A stretch of 64,000 bases of DNA from Pirellulales bacterium (GCA_022841705.1 JALHQZ010000002.1:434001-498000), one strand, 5' to 3'. Counted from the stretch's first letter, positions 8,014-18,040 are shown. Notes: generated by a model from the sequence alone, not told the origin. Program-made: numbers and translations.

Positions 8014-11000
8014 ATGATCAATCGCGTCCTCCCAATCTGCTTCGTGCTCACCGCACTGGTCAGCGCCACGCTCCACGCGCAGATTAAAGCCTTCCCACAG
8101 GCGGAAGGATTTGGCGCCGTTGCGCTTGGCGGGCGGGGCGGCGATGTCTATCGCGTCACCAAGCTGACCGACGACGGCTCCATCGGTACGCTGCGGCATG
8201 GCATCGAATCGGCCAGTGGCCCGCGCACCATCGTGTTCGGCGTGGCAGGCTGGATCGATCTCACCAGCAAGCTGGGGATCGTCAATACGAAAAGCAAGAT
8301 CACCATCGCAGGACAAACGGCGCCGGGCGGCGGCATCGGCGTCCGCGGTAACCAGTTCTCCGTCGGCGGCGATGACATCATCGTCCGCCATATGCGCTTT
8401 CGTCCTGGCAAAGGAGCAGGCCGCGTAGATTCGGTCGGCGTGAATGTTGATGCAGCGCGCGTGATCTTCGATCACGTTTCGGCCGGCTACAGTTACGACG
8501 AAAACTTTTCTACCCAAGCGACCGACCTCACGCTGCAGTTCAGCACCGTGAGCTACGGCCTGGAAGACCACTCGGCTGGCTCGCTGATCGAACAAGCGCG
8601 GCGGCTTAGCTTCCACCACAATCTCTACGCCCACAACAACACCCGTAATCCAAAAGCGCGGGTGAACGAAACAATCGATTGGGTGAACAACATTGCGTAC
8701 GACTACAACAACGGCTTCATCGCGGGGGACTCCGACACGACCGACTTTTTCTGGACCGCCAATATCGACGGCAACTACTACATCACGGGACCCGGCGACA
8801 CGGGGCGACCGATGGTCCGCGATGGCCGGAGTTGGAACTATGGGCTCTTCTTCGGCACGAACGCCTACGACAACGATGGCGACACCGCGCACGACGGCGT
8901 GCTCTACACCGGCAACGGCGTCGATGCGACCGGGCTCTCCGGCGTGGTGGGGGGCACGTACACGTGGCGCGCGACGCCGTACCCCACGCCCACGCTTTGG
9001 AAGGACGCCACGCCGCAAGCCGCCTACGAGCGCGTGCTGACTGAGTTTGGCGCCACGCCGTGGAACCGCGATGAGATCGACACGCTGCTGTACAACAACG
9101 TGGTGAATCGCACGGGGGCGATTGTCTCGCACGAAAATCAACTCGGCCTCACCAACGACGGATTCGGCACCCTCGCGAGTGGCTCGCCGCTGCCTGACAC
9201 CGATGGCGACGGGATTCCCAACGCGTGGGAAGTGAAGCACGGCACGAATCCGTCGGTGGCGAATAACAACGGCGACTTCGATTATGACGGGTACACTGAC
9301 CTCGAAGAGTACCTCAACGACCTGGCCGCCTTCCCCGCGACCGGCGCGCTGGAGTTTAGCGGTATCGGGCGGTACGCCGACTGGCGGCGGTGGACCAATA
9401 AGTGGGAGCCTTCGCGCGTGGACGACGTGCGCGTCTCCAGCGGCGCGGCGTTTGTCGATGCTGTCGGCCAAAAGGCAGGCGATATCACCATCACCGGCAA
9501 TGCCCGGTTGTATGTGACCAGCGGCTGGCTTGAAGTGACCGATAATTTCACGGTCGATGGAGCCGGCCAGCCACACGTCGAGCAACACGGCGGCCAAGTG
9601 CGTTTGCTCACCGGCGATGTCAACCTCACGCAAGGGAGTTACCTGCTGCAAGGGGGTGAACTCGATGCGGCGCAGGTCCACAAGTCGGCCGGCGGAACGC
9701 TGTCACTCCGTGGTGGCACGCTCTCCGCCAGCGCACTCGACTTCTCCGTCACCAACCAAGGGAGCACTTTGCGAGTTGGCCGTGCGGGGATTGGACAGAC
9801 CACTGTGGCTGGTGATCTCACGCTGCAATGGGGCGCCTTGGCATTTGAACTCGGCTCAGCGCTGACCGCCGATTCGCTCACTGTCACCGGCGCCGCCACG
9901 CTTGACGGGGCGCTCAACATCACTCGCATCAATGGTTACGTCCCCGCCATCAATCAAACGTGGACGATTCTTTCGGCTGGTAGCATCACCGGTTCGTTCA
10001 GCAGTGTCACGTCGGGATACGCCGTCGAGCAAATTGGCAACCAGCTTCGGTTACGCGTGGTGAACCCCGCCGCAGTGCTCGCCGTGCCGGAACCCAGCGC
10101 GCTGCTCCTAGTGTTTGGCGGAGTGCTGACGCTTTTCGGCTGGCGCCGAGTATGCTGCGCTATACCGGCGATACTGCTGTGCCTTGGATCGGCTTGCCCT
10201 GCTTACGCGCTCACACTCTTCACCATCGCCGACGCCGAGCTGCGCGAAAATGGCACGACCGGCATTGGCGATGCCACCGACACGGGTGTCGGCACGGGAG
10301 TAAACCTCAACGCCCGCTGGATCAACACGGGAACCACGCCGAACCGCAACGAATGGATTGCGCTCAAGTTCGACCTCAGCGCCTATCCTGATAAGACGCG
10401 GTTTGAGAATGTCGCCCTGCGGACGATCATGTATCGCGCGAACCTCAACAACACCAAAACGCTTCGGCTCTACGCTCTCACGCCAGGCATAGCTGGAGAG
10501 AACTGGAGCGAGTCGACCATCACCTACGGCACGATGCCGGGGTTTACGTTCGACGCCAATTCCAACACCAACATCCTGAACGTCGGCGGCGCTTTGCAGA
10601 GCTTGGGGACGTTCGGGGTTACGGGCGTCGAAGGCGAAGGGAACCTTAGCAACATCAACCCGGCGAGCATCACGAACCTCATCCGCGGGATGGGCGCCAA
10701 CAATCTGCTCACGCTGCTGATTTCGTACGATGTCTCCAGCACCGGCCAATGGCGCATCGCCTCTCGCGAAGCGACGGCAACCGAAACGAACGTCCTCACC
10801 GGTGTCGCCGGCACATTCGCCGCCCGGCTGGAGTTCACGCTCGCCTCCAGCGCCGTCCGCGGCGACTACAACGACGACGGCCAAGTTAGCGCCGCCGACT
10901 ACACGGTGTACCGCGACCGAGTCGGCGGCACAAACCTAGTGAACGAAGAAGTCTCGCCGAGCGTGATTGACATCGCCGATTATTTGTACTGGCGGGAACG

Positions 11001-11166
11001 GTTTAACGCGACGAACACCGGAGCGCCAGCGGCAGGCACGGCGGTGCCGGAACCGGGGGCCCTGTCGCTGCTGCTCGTGGGGCTGGCGGTTGGCTGGCAA
11101 GCTGTGAGAGTGTCAGTGGCATTTAAGAAAAGTTCTTCCTCCGTCTTTTTGATGGGTGTGGTGTGA
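8014..11166 (+). CDS. PL1-type pectate lyase with internal PEP-CTERM, fused to a DNRLRE-like/dockerin/PEP-CTERM protein
   Basis: A 1050-residue protein; the ATG at 8014 starts a signal peptide (MINRVLPICFVLTALVSATL, then HAQ). Residues 24-430 are a PL1-type beta-helix (ITIAGQTAPGGGIGVRG, IIVRHMRFRPG, FDHVSAGYSYDENFS), followed by DTDGDGIPNAWEVKHGTNP and a beta-repeat spacer. At 690-712 there is a complete PEP-CTERM tail (AVPEPSALLLVFGG, VLTLFGWRR), yet the frame continues into AIPAILLCLGSACPAYA (about 716-732), which looks like a second signal peptide, then a DNRLRE/CBM96-like domain (733-905), a dockerin-like GDYNDDGQVSAADYTVYRD at 950 and a second tail AVPEPGALSLLLVGL at 1010. It reads like two adjacent secreted-protein genes joined by loss of a stop. 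An in-frame GTG at 10123 could start the second half separately, but no spaced ribosome site precedes it. Confidence 0.85.
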   Translation: MINRVLPICFVLTALVSATLHAQIKAFPQAEGFGAVALGGRGGDVYRVTKLTDDGSIGTLRHGIESASGPRTIVFGVAGWIDLTSKLGIVNTKSKITIAGQTAPGGGIGVRGNQFSVGGDDIIVRHMRFRPGKGAGRVDSVGVNVDAARVIFDHVSAGYSYDENFSTQATDLTLQFSTVSYGLEDHSAGSLIEQARRLSFHHNLYAHNNTRNPKARVNETIDWVNNIAYDYNNGFIAGDSDTTDFFWTANIDGNYYITGPGDTGRPMVRDGRSWNYGLFFGTNAYDNDGDTAHDGVLYTGNGVDATGLSGVVGGTYTWRATPYPTPTLWKDATPQAAYERVLTEFGATPWNRDEIDTLLYNNVVNRTGAIVSHENQLGLTNDGFGTLASGSPLPDTDGDGIPNAWEVKHGTNPSVANNNGDFDYDGYTDLEEYLNDLAAFPATGALEFSGIGRYADWRRWTNKWEPSRVDDVRVSSGAAFVDAVGQKAGDITITGNARLYVTSGWLEVTDNFTVDGAGQPHVEQHGGQVRLLTGDVNLTQGSYLLQGGELDAAQVHKSAGGTLSLRGGTLSASALDFSVTNQGSTLRVGRAGIGQTTVAGDLTLQWGALAFELGSALTADSLTVTGAATLDGALNITRINGYVPAINQTWTILSAGSITGSFSSVTSGYAVEQIGNQLRLRVVNPAAVLAVPEPSALLLVFGGVLTLFGWRRVCCAIPAILLCLGSACPAYALTLFTIADAELRENGTTGIGDATDTGVGTGVNLNARWINTGTTPNRNEWIALKFDLSAYPDKTRFENVALRTIMYRANLNNTKTLRLYALTPGIAGENWSESTITYGTMPGFTFDANSNTNILNVGGALQSLGTFGVTGVEGEGNLSNINPASITNLIRGMGANNLLTLLISYDVSSTGQWRIASREATATETNVLTGVAGTFAARLEFTLASSAVRGDYNDDGQVSAADYTVYRDRVGGTNLVNEEVSPSVIDIADYLYWRERFNATNTGAPAAGTAVPEPGALSLLLVGLAVGWQAVRVSVAFKKSSSSVFLMGVV

Positions 11167-11207
11167 TGGTCAGCGAACTTTGGTATGGAGTGGCCTCAAG
11201 CCTAAAA

Positions 11208-11322
11208 AAATCGGGGGGCACAAGTAAATCGGGGGGCAGCCCGCAAAACTTCTCTCAGGCCCAGCACGGCCACTCATTCTTCAGCCGGAGGGTCGACGCT
11301 CTTCAGCCGGAGGGTCGACGCT
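11208..11322. repeat. Short direct duplications after the fused PL1 gene
   Basis: AAATCGGGGGGCA occurs at 11208-11220 and 11226-11238. A 22-base unit beginning CTTCAGCCGGAGG is duplicated head to tail without change at 11279-11300 and 11301-11322. They lie between the PL1 fusion gene and a decayed transposase gene and may be footprints of insertion and excision. Confidence 0.7.
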
Positions 11323-11339
11323 CCGAACGTTGAAGTAGT

Positions 11340-11995
11340 CGGTTTGGGTGGTTGCTAGAAAATGGATACTCAGCAAGTCGAAGCTCGCCCTACCGTACAG
11401 CTGCCATTTGATCAGCTTGAGGCGGTTGACGTGTCCTTCGGTGGTCCGTTGCTCCTTGTGAATGTCCGTTCGTTGAAGACCGCCTGACGGTCCTGACGTG
11501 ACCCGTGGGTGAACCGTTGGACCTCGCGCGGCGCAGTGCCGACCGCATGAGCTCTCTTGGTCGAGGTCGAGGGCAACCTCGCGTCGCAGGGCGGCCGTCA
11601 ACTGCCGGACTAGTTCGATTCGGCGGCCCCAAGGAGGCGCAAGACCCGGGAGCATTTCGCCACCTGCTCTTGCTCGCAGTTCCGCCGGTCAGGGCACTGC
11701 AGCACGAACCACGACCGGTGGTCGGACCAGCATTGCAGCGGACGGCGAACTGGCGGAGGCGATTTGGCGCGAGGAGCCCGCCAGGGCGCCACGCAATCGT
11801 ACACGGCGTCGTACGACCCGAGAAACCCAGGCTGGCTCTCTTCCTCGAACAAGACGCGCGCAATGCGTACGCCTGCTTACTGCCGCGTCTAGCGTTAGGC
11901 GGCAAACGGGTCCGTCGCGTGTGCGCGATGCGGCAAAACTCGCTCGGGAAACTGGGTGGCTTTAACGAACTTGTGCGCCGTGAGACGAACCACAA
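11340..11995 (-). pseudogene. Decayed ISL3-family transposase
   Basis: Fragments of one transposase can be read on the minus strand only by changing frame. Near 11850-11760 one frame gives PGFLGSYDAVYDCVAPWR; further on QEQVAKCSRVLRLL, then in another frame ELVRQLTAALRR, and finally EGHVNRLKLIKWQLYGRASF followed by DLL near 11446-11358. The last piece matches the conserved C-terminus of ISL3-type transposases (EGxxNRLKxIKRQMYGRA). No single frame is open, so the gene is dead. The 5' part abuts the 3' end of the minus-strand beta-repeat gene and may have altered its last codons. Terminal inverted repeats were not identified. Confidence 0.5.
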
Positions 11996-13701
11996 ACACC
12001 TTCGTGACGTCGGCGGGCAACTAGCGCCAGTCCACCGAGCGCAGCGCCGACTGCCACGAAAGAGCTGACTTCCGGAATCGCCGTAATCAGCGCGATTTCG
12101 TTTGGCACGCTGAAGTCCAGCATGTAACCGATCGGCAAGCTGTTGACCGTGCCGAACGCCGTGCCGGTTAGGGAACCGGTGTACTTAGCAAAAACATACC
12201 GGGCGTCAGTCAGCGGTGCGGCGCCACTGTTGAGGTTCACGAAAGTGACCACCGACGTTGCATCGAGCGTCAGATTACCGACGACATTCAGGAGGTCGAT
12301 CGGTTGGCTGGCGGAGACATTGTACTCCACTTCAAACGTGCCGCTCGGGCCGATGACCACGCTCGCGGTGTTCAGCGTGCCGATTGACGTGCCCGGAGCA
12401 ATCGTGCCACCGCTCACCGTGGTGGAACCCGCGATGGGGCCGGTGCCGCCGAGCGTGCCACCAGTGTTGACGGTGAGCGCGAGCGTGGCATTCGTTAGTG
12501 CGCCGTTGACGTTCAATCGACCGGCGTTAATTTCGGATGGTCCCGAGAAGGTATTAGCCGTTCCGGCGAGGGTCAGCGTGCCGGTCCCAACTTTACGCAG
12601 TGCGGAAGCCGTACTGCCGTTGATAATGTTACCAGCAAAGCTGGAGTTTTCGTTGCGGGCGCCGATGCTGTAGACAAAGTAGCCGGTACCCGCCGTACTA
12701 TTGCCGAGCGAGGTGTTGGCGAAACTCGAAGAGAGCGTCCCGATATCAACAATGTTCGTACCGGGCTGATTCGTACCATTCTGTCGCGAGATGAAGGTAT
12801 TGTCGTTCAGCGTAATCGCGGCGTTTAGCAGCGAATTGCTAACGAATGAGTTGCCCAAACGGAGGCCAAAAGAGTTTCGGCCGTTGCGGTCAATAACGAC
12901 TTGCCCCGACCATTGCGATGGCCCAGCCTTCATGTCGGTGGTTGTGAACACCAAGTTGTCGGCGCCGGTTGGGCGGAGCGTCAATTCGCCGGAGCCGCTA
13001 ATCGATGCTGGATTGAAAGAATGGTTCGAACGGGCATCGATTTTCCCCCCACCTGTTCCGAGAACCAAGGCGTTGTTGAAGTTCGTTGCGGTTGTCGACC
13101 GAAGCTCCAGCGCTGAACCATTAGAGATTGAGATCGCACCGGTACCAAGCGACGCGGTGGTGTTACCCGATACGGACCCGCGAACAATCCCGCCGGTGAT
13201 GTCGAACCCGCCAGTGAACGTGTTCGACCCGGTGGTTGAGAGAATTCCAGCGCCCGTCTTGGTCAGTTTGAAGCCCCCGCTAATGGCGCCAACTTGCACA
13301 TGCAATTTGTTGGCGGCGGTGACTTCATAATTGACGTTGTTCTGCAGCGCCAACGGCGGATTGATGGTGGTGGTGCCACTGGGGCGGCTGTTGATCACAT
13401 CGCCGGACAAATTGATCGTTGCAGTGGTGGTGTTCAGAATGAAGGGGCCAGCGGTCGCCGGAATGCTAATCCCGGCGAAGTTAGTGCCCACGGGGAAGTT
13501 GTTGGTATTGGTGGTTTGCACGCCGCCATCGAAAACTAGCGAGTCACCTGCGACCGGTGCAACGTCTCCCACCCAGTTGGCGGGAGTCATCCAGTTGGCG
13601 TCGGCCCCGCCGCCGTCCCAGGTCACAATCGCCGCCGACGCACTGTGGGTGAGTCCCACCAGCGCCGCGATCATCGCCACAAAAGTCAATCGATGCAACA
13701 T
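11962..13701 (-). CDS. Autotransporter-type beta-strand-repeat protein with atypical PEP-CTERM tail
   Basis: A 579-residue secreted protein. The ATG at 13701 has GGGAGGA at 13711-13717, nine bases away, and gives the signal peptide MLHRLTFVAMIAALVGLTHS (cut after ASA); longer in-frame starts add an implausible leader. The body begins TWDGGGADANWMTPANW and contains repeated beta-strand motifs such as GGFKLTKTGAGILSTTGSNT and ALRKVGTGTLTLAGTANTF, characteristic of autotransporter-associated beta-strand repeat proteins. The tail IPEVSSFVAVGAALGGLAL then VARRR is PEP-CTERM-like but has Val where the second Pro of PEP is expected, and 14 extra residues (HEGVCGSSHGAQVR) follow the basic cluster, reaching into the decayed transposase. 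Function is probably structural or adhesive. Confidence 0.8.
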   Translation of the reverse strand: MLHRLTFVAMIAALVGLTHSASAAIVTWDGGGADANWMTPANWVGDVAPVAGDSLVFDGGVQTTNTNNFPVGTNFAGISIPATAGPFILNTTTATINLSGDVINSRPSGTTTINPPLALQNNVNYEVTAANKLHVQVGAISGGFKLTKTGAGILSTTGSNTFTGGFDITGGIVRGSVSGNTTASLGTGAISISNGSALELRSTTATNFNNALVLGTGGGKIDARSNHSFNPASISGSGELTLRPTGADNLVFTTTDMKAGPSQWSGQVVIDRNGRNSFGLRLGNSFVSNSLLNAAITLNDNTFISRQNGTNQPGTNIVDIGTLSSSFANTSLGNSTAGTGYFVYSIGARNENSSFAGNIINGSTASALRKVGTGTLTLAGTANTFSGPSEINAGRLNVNGALTNATLALTVNTGGTLGGTGPIAGSTTVSGGTIAPGTSIGTLNTASVVIGPSGTFEVEYNVSASQPIDLLNVVGNLTLDATSVVTFVNLNSGAAPLTDARYVFAKYTGSLTGTAFGTVNSLPIGYMLDFSVPNEIALITAIPEVSSFVAVGAALGGLALVARRRHEGVCGSSHGAQVR

Positions 13702-14259
13702 TTGAAGAATTCCTCCCGAGTGGCGTGAGAACGCCCCAACTCCAACTAAAAATGTGAGACAAGCCAACCCGAACCGGATCCCAAATTCCGGGACCACAAC
13801 GACCGCGATGAGCACCCTCACAAACAGTGTGAACACACCCCGAAAAGCTGTCAACAAATTCGCTGACGGTTTTATATTTTCGGAAAACGAGACAGCAGTC
13901 AAGCGGCTTGCGTTATTTCGGACATGGATTGCAAATTAAGCTGATCGACAAATTTTACCAACGCGATTAGCTTAAAACTCAGTGGGTGCGATCGGTCGGA
14001 TTCGTTCTCCCCGCGGCCACCAGTTAAGCTTGTCGAATGCTGAAGTCTCCTCCCCATTTTTCGCCTGTTTTCCGGGCTGTTTGCGAATGCTGAGTTGAAC
14101 GACTTACGCCTGCGGGCGGCCCATTTCTGGGGCCACTCACCATCGCAATCCCTGAAACTTGGCGTGAGTTGTGATACGGGACGAAGGACTTTCTACGCGG
14201 AAGTATTTGGATCACGCCTACGGGCGCTAGCTCAATCGTTCTTACAAAGGATCGTTGTC
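13702..14259. other. Divergent intergenic region
   Basis: About 560 bases separate the divergent beta-repeat genes at 13701 and 14260. It is more AT-rich than its flanks around 13840-13980. Each neighbour has a good ribosome site, so promoters for both should lie here, but no clear -35/-10 pair, operator or RNA element could be assigned by eye. Confidence 0.4.
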
Positions 14260-17200
14260 GTGAAGCTCTTTAGTTTGCTACGCCGAATTGGCCTGAATGC
14301 TGGGGGAGTTGCACTCGGACTCGGGTGCACATCATTTGCCGCGGCCCAGAGCGGAAGCTGGACCAACACCGTTGATGGAACCTGGAGCAACGCCGCTAAC
14401 TGGTCGGGCGGCACGATTGCCGATGGCGCCGCAGGTGTCGCCACATTCAATCAAGATGTGATTGACCTGGGCAATACGCCCCTCAACCGCGCCGGGGTGC
14501 AACTCGATACTCCGCGGACCATCAACGGCCTCGTGTTCGGTGACACCAACACCAGCACGCCGGGCGGCTGGGAAGTTTACACGAACGACGTTGCCGCCAA
14601 TATTCTGACGTTGGGCGGCACGACGCCAACCATCACGGTCAACCAACTTGGGAACATCACCACGGGCGCCGTCAAGCCGACCCCGGCGGTGTTTGACGAC
14701 GCCATCATTCGGCCGACGATCGCCGGTACCGCGGGCTTCACTAAAACTGGCGCCGGCGTGCTGACCCTTGCCGGGGTAGCCAACATCACTGGTCCAATCG
14801 CAGTGAATCAAGGTACGCTGCGTTTCGCAGGCACCGCGAATGGTGTGTTGGGCCAAACGGTGACCCTCGGCAATGGCACGACACTGGCCGTGCGAAGCTC
14901 TCTCGATGCGACGGGTACGGTTACCCCAGCCGCTCCTCGCATTTTTAGCGTCGCTTCGGGTTCAACGGTGAATATCGACGTGGAAAACACGGTGGAGCTC
15001 GGTCGCTTCGATGCGGCCGGCGCGAATCTGAACTTTCGTTTCCCCAGTGCGACCAACACTAACACGGCGGCGTCAACGCGGCTGACCCCCAGCGGCAACT
15101 GGTTAGCTTCAGGCGCCACGGCAAGCCCCGCGACAGTTAACATCACCAGTGAACTGGCGGCTCCCACGCCCGGCGCCGCCCCGACGGGCGCCGTCTTTCG
15201 AATTGCCCCCAATAACGCCTCGGCAAACGGCGGGATTCGTAATTTCAATGCCGGTGTCTTCGGTAATTCGGCGGTGAATATTGATAACACCATGGTTTAC
15301 ACGCGTACTAACTCGGGTGGGAACACGGTGACATTCGGATCGCTGTCTGGAACGTCGACCGCAGTCCTATCGGGCGGTTTTAGCACCGGTGGAGCCCACG
15401 CAGTCTATTCGATCGGCTCGCTTAATACCGACACAGAGTTTGCCGGCACCGTTGACATCCTCAGCGGTCAATTGGGCGAAGGCACTTTGAGTGCCGCCAA
15501 CGGCGGTTTGAGCATCACCAAGGTGGGCACTGGCAAGCTCACGCTGTCCGGCACGCTTAATTATCAACCCACCACCAACACTGGTGGTGGGTCGGCGACC
15601 AACCGCAACCCTCGCGCCGGCGGTATCACAACCGTCTCGGCTGGAACCTTGGCGCTGAAGAACAGCGCCGCGATCCCGGGTGGGATTTCCGACCTCAATC
15701 AGTCAACTGTCAACGTACTTGCTGGCGCGACACTTGATGTGACGGGCTACACCGCCGGCACTTATTCCAGCTCGGCGTTTCAGCAGATTGTTGGCGCCGG
15801 CACGATCAAGGGCAATTACGCCCACGACCAAGGGGTGATTCGCCCAGCGAATACCATCTCCGGGACCAACCAGTTGTCGGTAAATACGGGGGGGACCATG
15901 ACGGTTGATGGCGCCTTCACCTGGAACGGAGGCGAGTACGACTTCACTCAGACACTTGATCCATTGGCGGGCAATGACTTGTTGAATGTGACGGGACTTA
16001 CCACGCTCACGAGCGGAAGTATTTCCCCCACCTTCTTGGGTGGCACTCCGACCGCTGGAACCTACACGGTGCTCACTTCGGCTGGTGGCTTTAGTGGGGC
16101 GGCTTCCAACATCCTCGTCAACTGGCCCGGCCGCGGGACAGACCCCGTGCCGTTCATCAGCGGCAACAGCCTGCAATTCACGGTGTTGCCAACAAGTGCC
16201 GGCGCTTCACTGGTCTGGCGTGGCAACAATGGCACTAACCCTACGTTCTGGGATGTGCAGACCACCACCAACTGGCAGAACGGCGCCAATCCGGCGGATA
16301 CGTTCTTCCAAGCAGACAACGTTACGTTTGATGACACCGCAACCAGCTACACAGTTGCCATTCAAGCGGCCGTGAATCCTTCGACGGTGGTCGTCAATAA
16401 CGTGACGAATGCTTACACAATCCAAGGGGCCGCAGGTATCGGGGGTTCAACGACCTTCACCAAGACAGGCGCCGGTAATCTGACGATGACCACGCCCAAC
16501 ACTTTCACCGGCGCTGCTAACGTTTCTGGTGGCGGCACAATTGACCTTGGCGGTCAGACCGGTGGGTTGGGCTTGGGAGCGCTCACCATGGGGGGGGCGA
16601 CAATCCGCAGCACTGCGGCGGGCCTATCGAACTCGTCGTTGGCTGTGTCAGGCACGAACTCGATTGTGGCCGATGGAGCTATCGGCGCGGCCAATACTTT
16701 CAACGTGCCCGCCCTCAGTGGCTCGGGGACGTTCACTCTCAGTTCGAATGTGGGTGATCCGCTTGACGACGCCACCCCGGATGGTCGGTGGTTCGCTCTC
16801 AATAGTGTGGCTGGGTTTACTGGCACGCTGAACATCACTGGGCCCACCGGACTAGTGGGCATGACGGTCCGCACGACCACTGCCAGCGGCGGCAGCAATT
16901 TTTCTGGCGCCGTGGTGAACCTCACTAATGCTTCACTTGCCAATCGCCAAGGCGGATCTGGGACCGTGACCTTTAGCTTTGGTGAAATTCACACCGACGC
17001 CAACAGTACTTTGGTTGGCTTCACCGGTGGCACGACGGGTCGGGCGGATAACAACTGGGAAATTGGGGCGCTCAACACCAACTCAACGATCGCAGGGAAT
17101 ATCACCGATCCGGGCGGCACCAACACCGCGCCGGATCCGGATCGCCCGGCGATTTCGCTGCTCACCAAAGTTGGCTCGGGTTCGCTCACGCTTACCGGCG

Positions 17201-17742
17201 CCAAATCCTACACAGGTGACACCACGGTTAATGGTGGCACGCTGAGCATTGATACTCCTTACCTAGCGGACTTGGCCGACGTCTACCTGGCGCCGGGAAC
17301 GACCTTCAATTTGAACTTCGGTTCGCTAGGGACGATCGACACGATTGATTCACTGTTCATTAATGGCGTGTCGCAGGCTGTGGGCACCTGGGGCCGCATC
17401 GGCTCCGGCGCAACGAATGAGAGCGCGCTGTTTACGGGTGATGGCCTGCTGCAAGTGACGACCTTCATTCCGTCGATCTTGCCGGGTGACTACAATGACG
17501 ACAACGTGGTGGATGCCGCGGACTATACCGTGTTCCGCGATAACCAAGGAACCGCCACCGTGCTGCCGAACGATGCGATTGGCGGTACGATTGGCGTCGC
17601 CCACTATGACCAGTGGAAGAACAACTTTGGCGCGACGGGCGCTGCGGCGGTGGCCAGTTCGGCCGCCGTTCCGGAGCCTGCGACGCTGGTTCTGCTGGCG
17701 GTTGGCGTCGCGCTGGCAGTTGGAGCTGGGCGTCGTTTCTAG
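14260..17742 (+). CDS. Large autotransporter-type beta-strand-repeat protein with dockerin and PEP-CTERM
   Basis: An 1160-residue secreted protein. GTG at 14260 is chosen because AAAGGA (14246-14251) lies eight bases upstream and a signal peptide follows (MKLFSLLRRIGLNAGG, VALGLGCTSFAAA, about 30 residues). It begins SGSWTNTVDGTWSNAANWSG, the usual opening of these proteins, and carries many beta-strand repeats, for example AGFTKTGAGVLTLAG, LSITKVGTGKLTLSG, TTFTKTGAGNLTM and SLLTKVGSGSLTLTG. LPGDYNDDNVVDAADYTVFR near residue 1077 is dockerin-like and VPEPATLVLLAVGVALAVG then AGRRF is the PEP-CTERM tail. It is probably a surface filament or adhesin; no catalytic site is visible. A textbook terminator follows. 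Confidence 0.87.
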   Translation: MKLFSLLRRIGLNAGGVALGLGCTSFAAAQSGSWTNTVDGTWSNAANWSGGTIADGAAGVATFNQDVIDLGNTPLNRAGVQLDTPRTINGLVFGDTNTSTPGGWEVYTNDVAANILTLGGTTPTITVNQLGNITTGAVKPTPAVFDDAIIRPTIAGTAGFTKTGAGVLTLAGVANITGPIAVNQGTLRFAGTANGVLGQTVTLGNGTTLAVRSSLDATGTVTPAAPRIFSVASGSTVNIDVENTVELGRFDAAGANLNFRFPSATNTNTAASTRLTPSGNWLASGATASPATVNITSELAAPTPGAAPTGAVFRIAPNNASANGGIRNFNAGVFGNSAVNIDNTMVYTRTNSGGNTVTFGSLSGTSTAVLSGGFSTGGAHAVYSIGSLNTDTEFAGTVDILSGQLGEGTLSAANGGLSITKVGTGKLTLSGTLNYQPTTNTGGGSATNRNPRAGGITTVSAGTLALKNSAAIPGGISDLNQSTVNVLAGATLDVTGYTAGTYSSSAFQQIVGAGTIKGNYAHDQGVIRPANTISGTNQLSVNTGGTMTVDGAFTWNGGEYDFTQTLDPLAGNDLLNVTGLTTLTSGSISPTFLGGTPTAGTYTVLTSAGGFSGAASNILVNWPGRGTDPVPFISGNSLQFTVLPTSAGASLVWRGNNGTNPTFWDVQTTTNWQNGANPADTFFQADNVTFDDTATSYTVAIQAAVNPSTVVVNNVTNAYTIQGAAGIGGSTTFTKTGAGNLTMTTPNTFTGAANVSGGGTIDLGGQTGGLGLGALTMGGATIRSTAAGLSNSSLAVSGTNSIVADGAIGAANTFNVPALSGSGTFTLSSNVGDPLDDATPDGRWFALNSVAGFTGTLNITGPTGLVGMTVRTTTASGGSNFSGAVVNLTNASLANRQGGSGTVTFSFGEIHTDANSTLVGFTGGTTGRADNNWEIGALNTNSTIAGNITDPGGTNTAPDPDRPAISLLTKVGSGSLTLTGAKSYTGDTTVNGGTLSIDTPYLADLADVYLAPGTTFNLNFGSLGTIDTIDSLFINGVSQAVGTWGRIGSGATNESALFTGDGLLQVTTFIPSILPGDYNDDNVVDAADYTVFRDNQGTATVLPNDAIGGTIGVAHYDQWKNNFGATGAAAVASSAAVPEPATLVLLAVGVALAVGAGRRF

Positions 17743-17792
17743 AGCTTTTAGAGAAGTAAGCTCAGATAAGTGGGCAGAGCGCTTCTCGCACG

Positions 17793-17827
17793 AAGGGGCG
17801 GTGAGTTTTCACCGCCCCTTTTGTTTT
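17793..17827 (+). terminator. Rho-independent terminator
   Basis: AAGGGGCGGTGA (17793-17804) and TCACCGCCCCTT (17809-17820) form a perfect 12-bp stem with a four-base loop, followed by TTGTTTT. It lies 50 bases after the stop of the large beta-repeat gene. Confidence 0.92.
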
Positions 17828-17849
17828 GATACCATCAGAAAGTATTGAG

Positions 17850-17999
17850 CCGCAGATGGACGCAGATAAACGCGGATGATCTATGAACGGACAGAATCTC
17901 GACTTCAATAAGCGTGTCGATGTTGTATCAGTAGAGCCATTTTTTGTCTGCGTTCATCCGCCTCCATCTGCGGGTACCTCCTCCGTGTTCTCTGTGGTA
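17850..17999. repeat. Dispersed inverted-repeat element (CCGCAGATGGA family)
   Basis: CCGCAGATGGA at 17850-17860 is matched by its reverse complement TCCATCTGCGG at 17963-17973, with further partial complementarity inside (CGCAGATAAACGCGGATGA against CTGCGTTCATCCG). A related CCTCCGTGTTCTCTGTGGTA segment follows at 17980-17999. It has no reading frame and looks like a non-autonomous dispersed repeat. A relative of the second segment occurs at 26228-26374. Confidence 0.6.
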
Positions 18000-18040
18000 T
18001 ATCTTGTTTCCTAGAGCGATAATCGAGTTGGTCCAAAGCT

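Noticed and set aside
7966..9681. 571-codon open frame on the minus strand
   Set aside because: It runs antisense to the PL1 domain of the gene at 8014, is rich in Arg, Val and His without domain character and has no ribosome site. The high GC content keeps antisense frames open.
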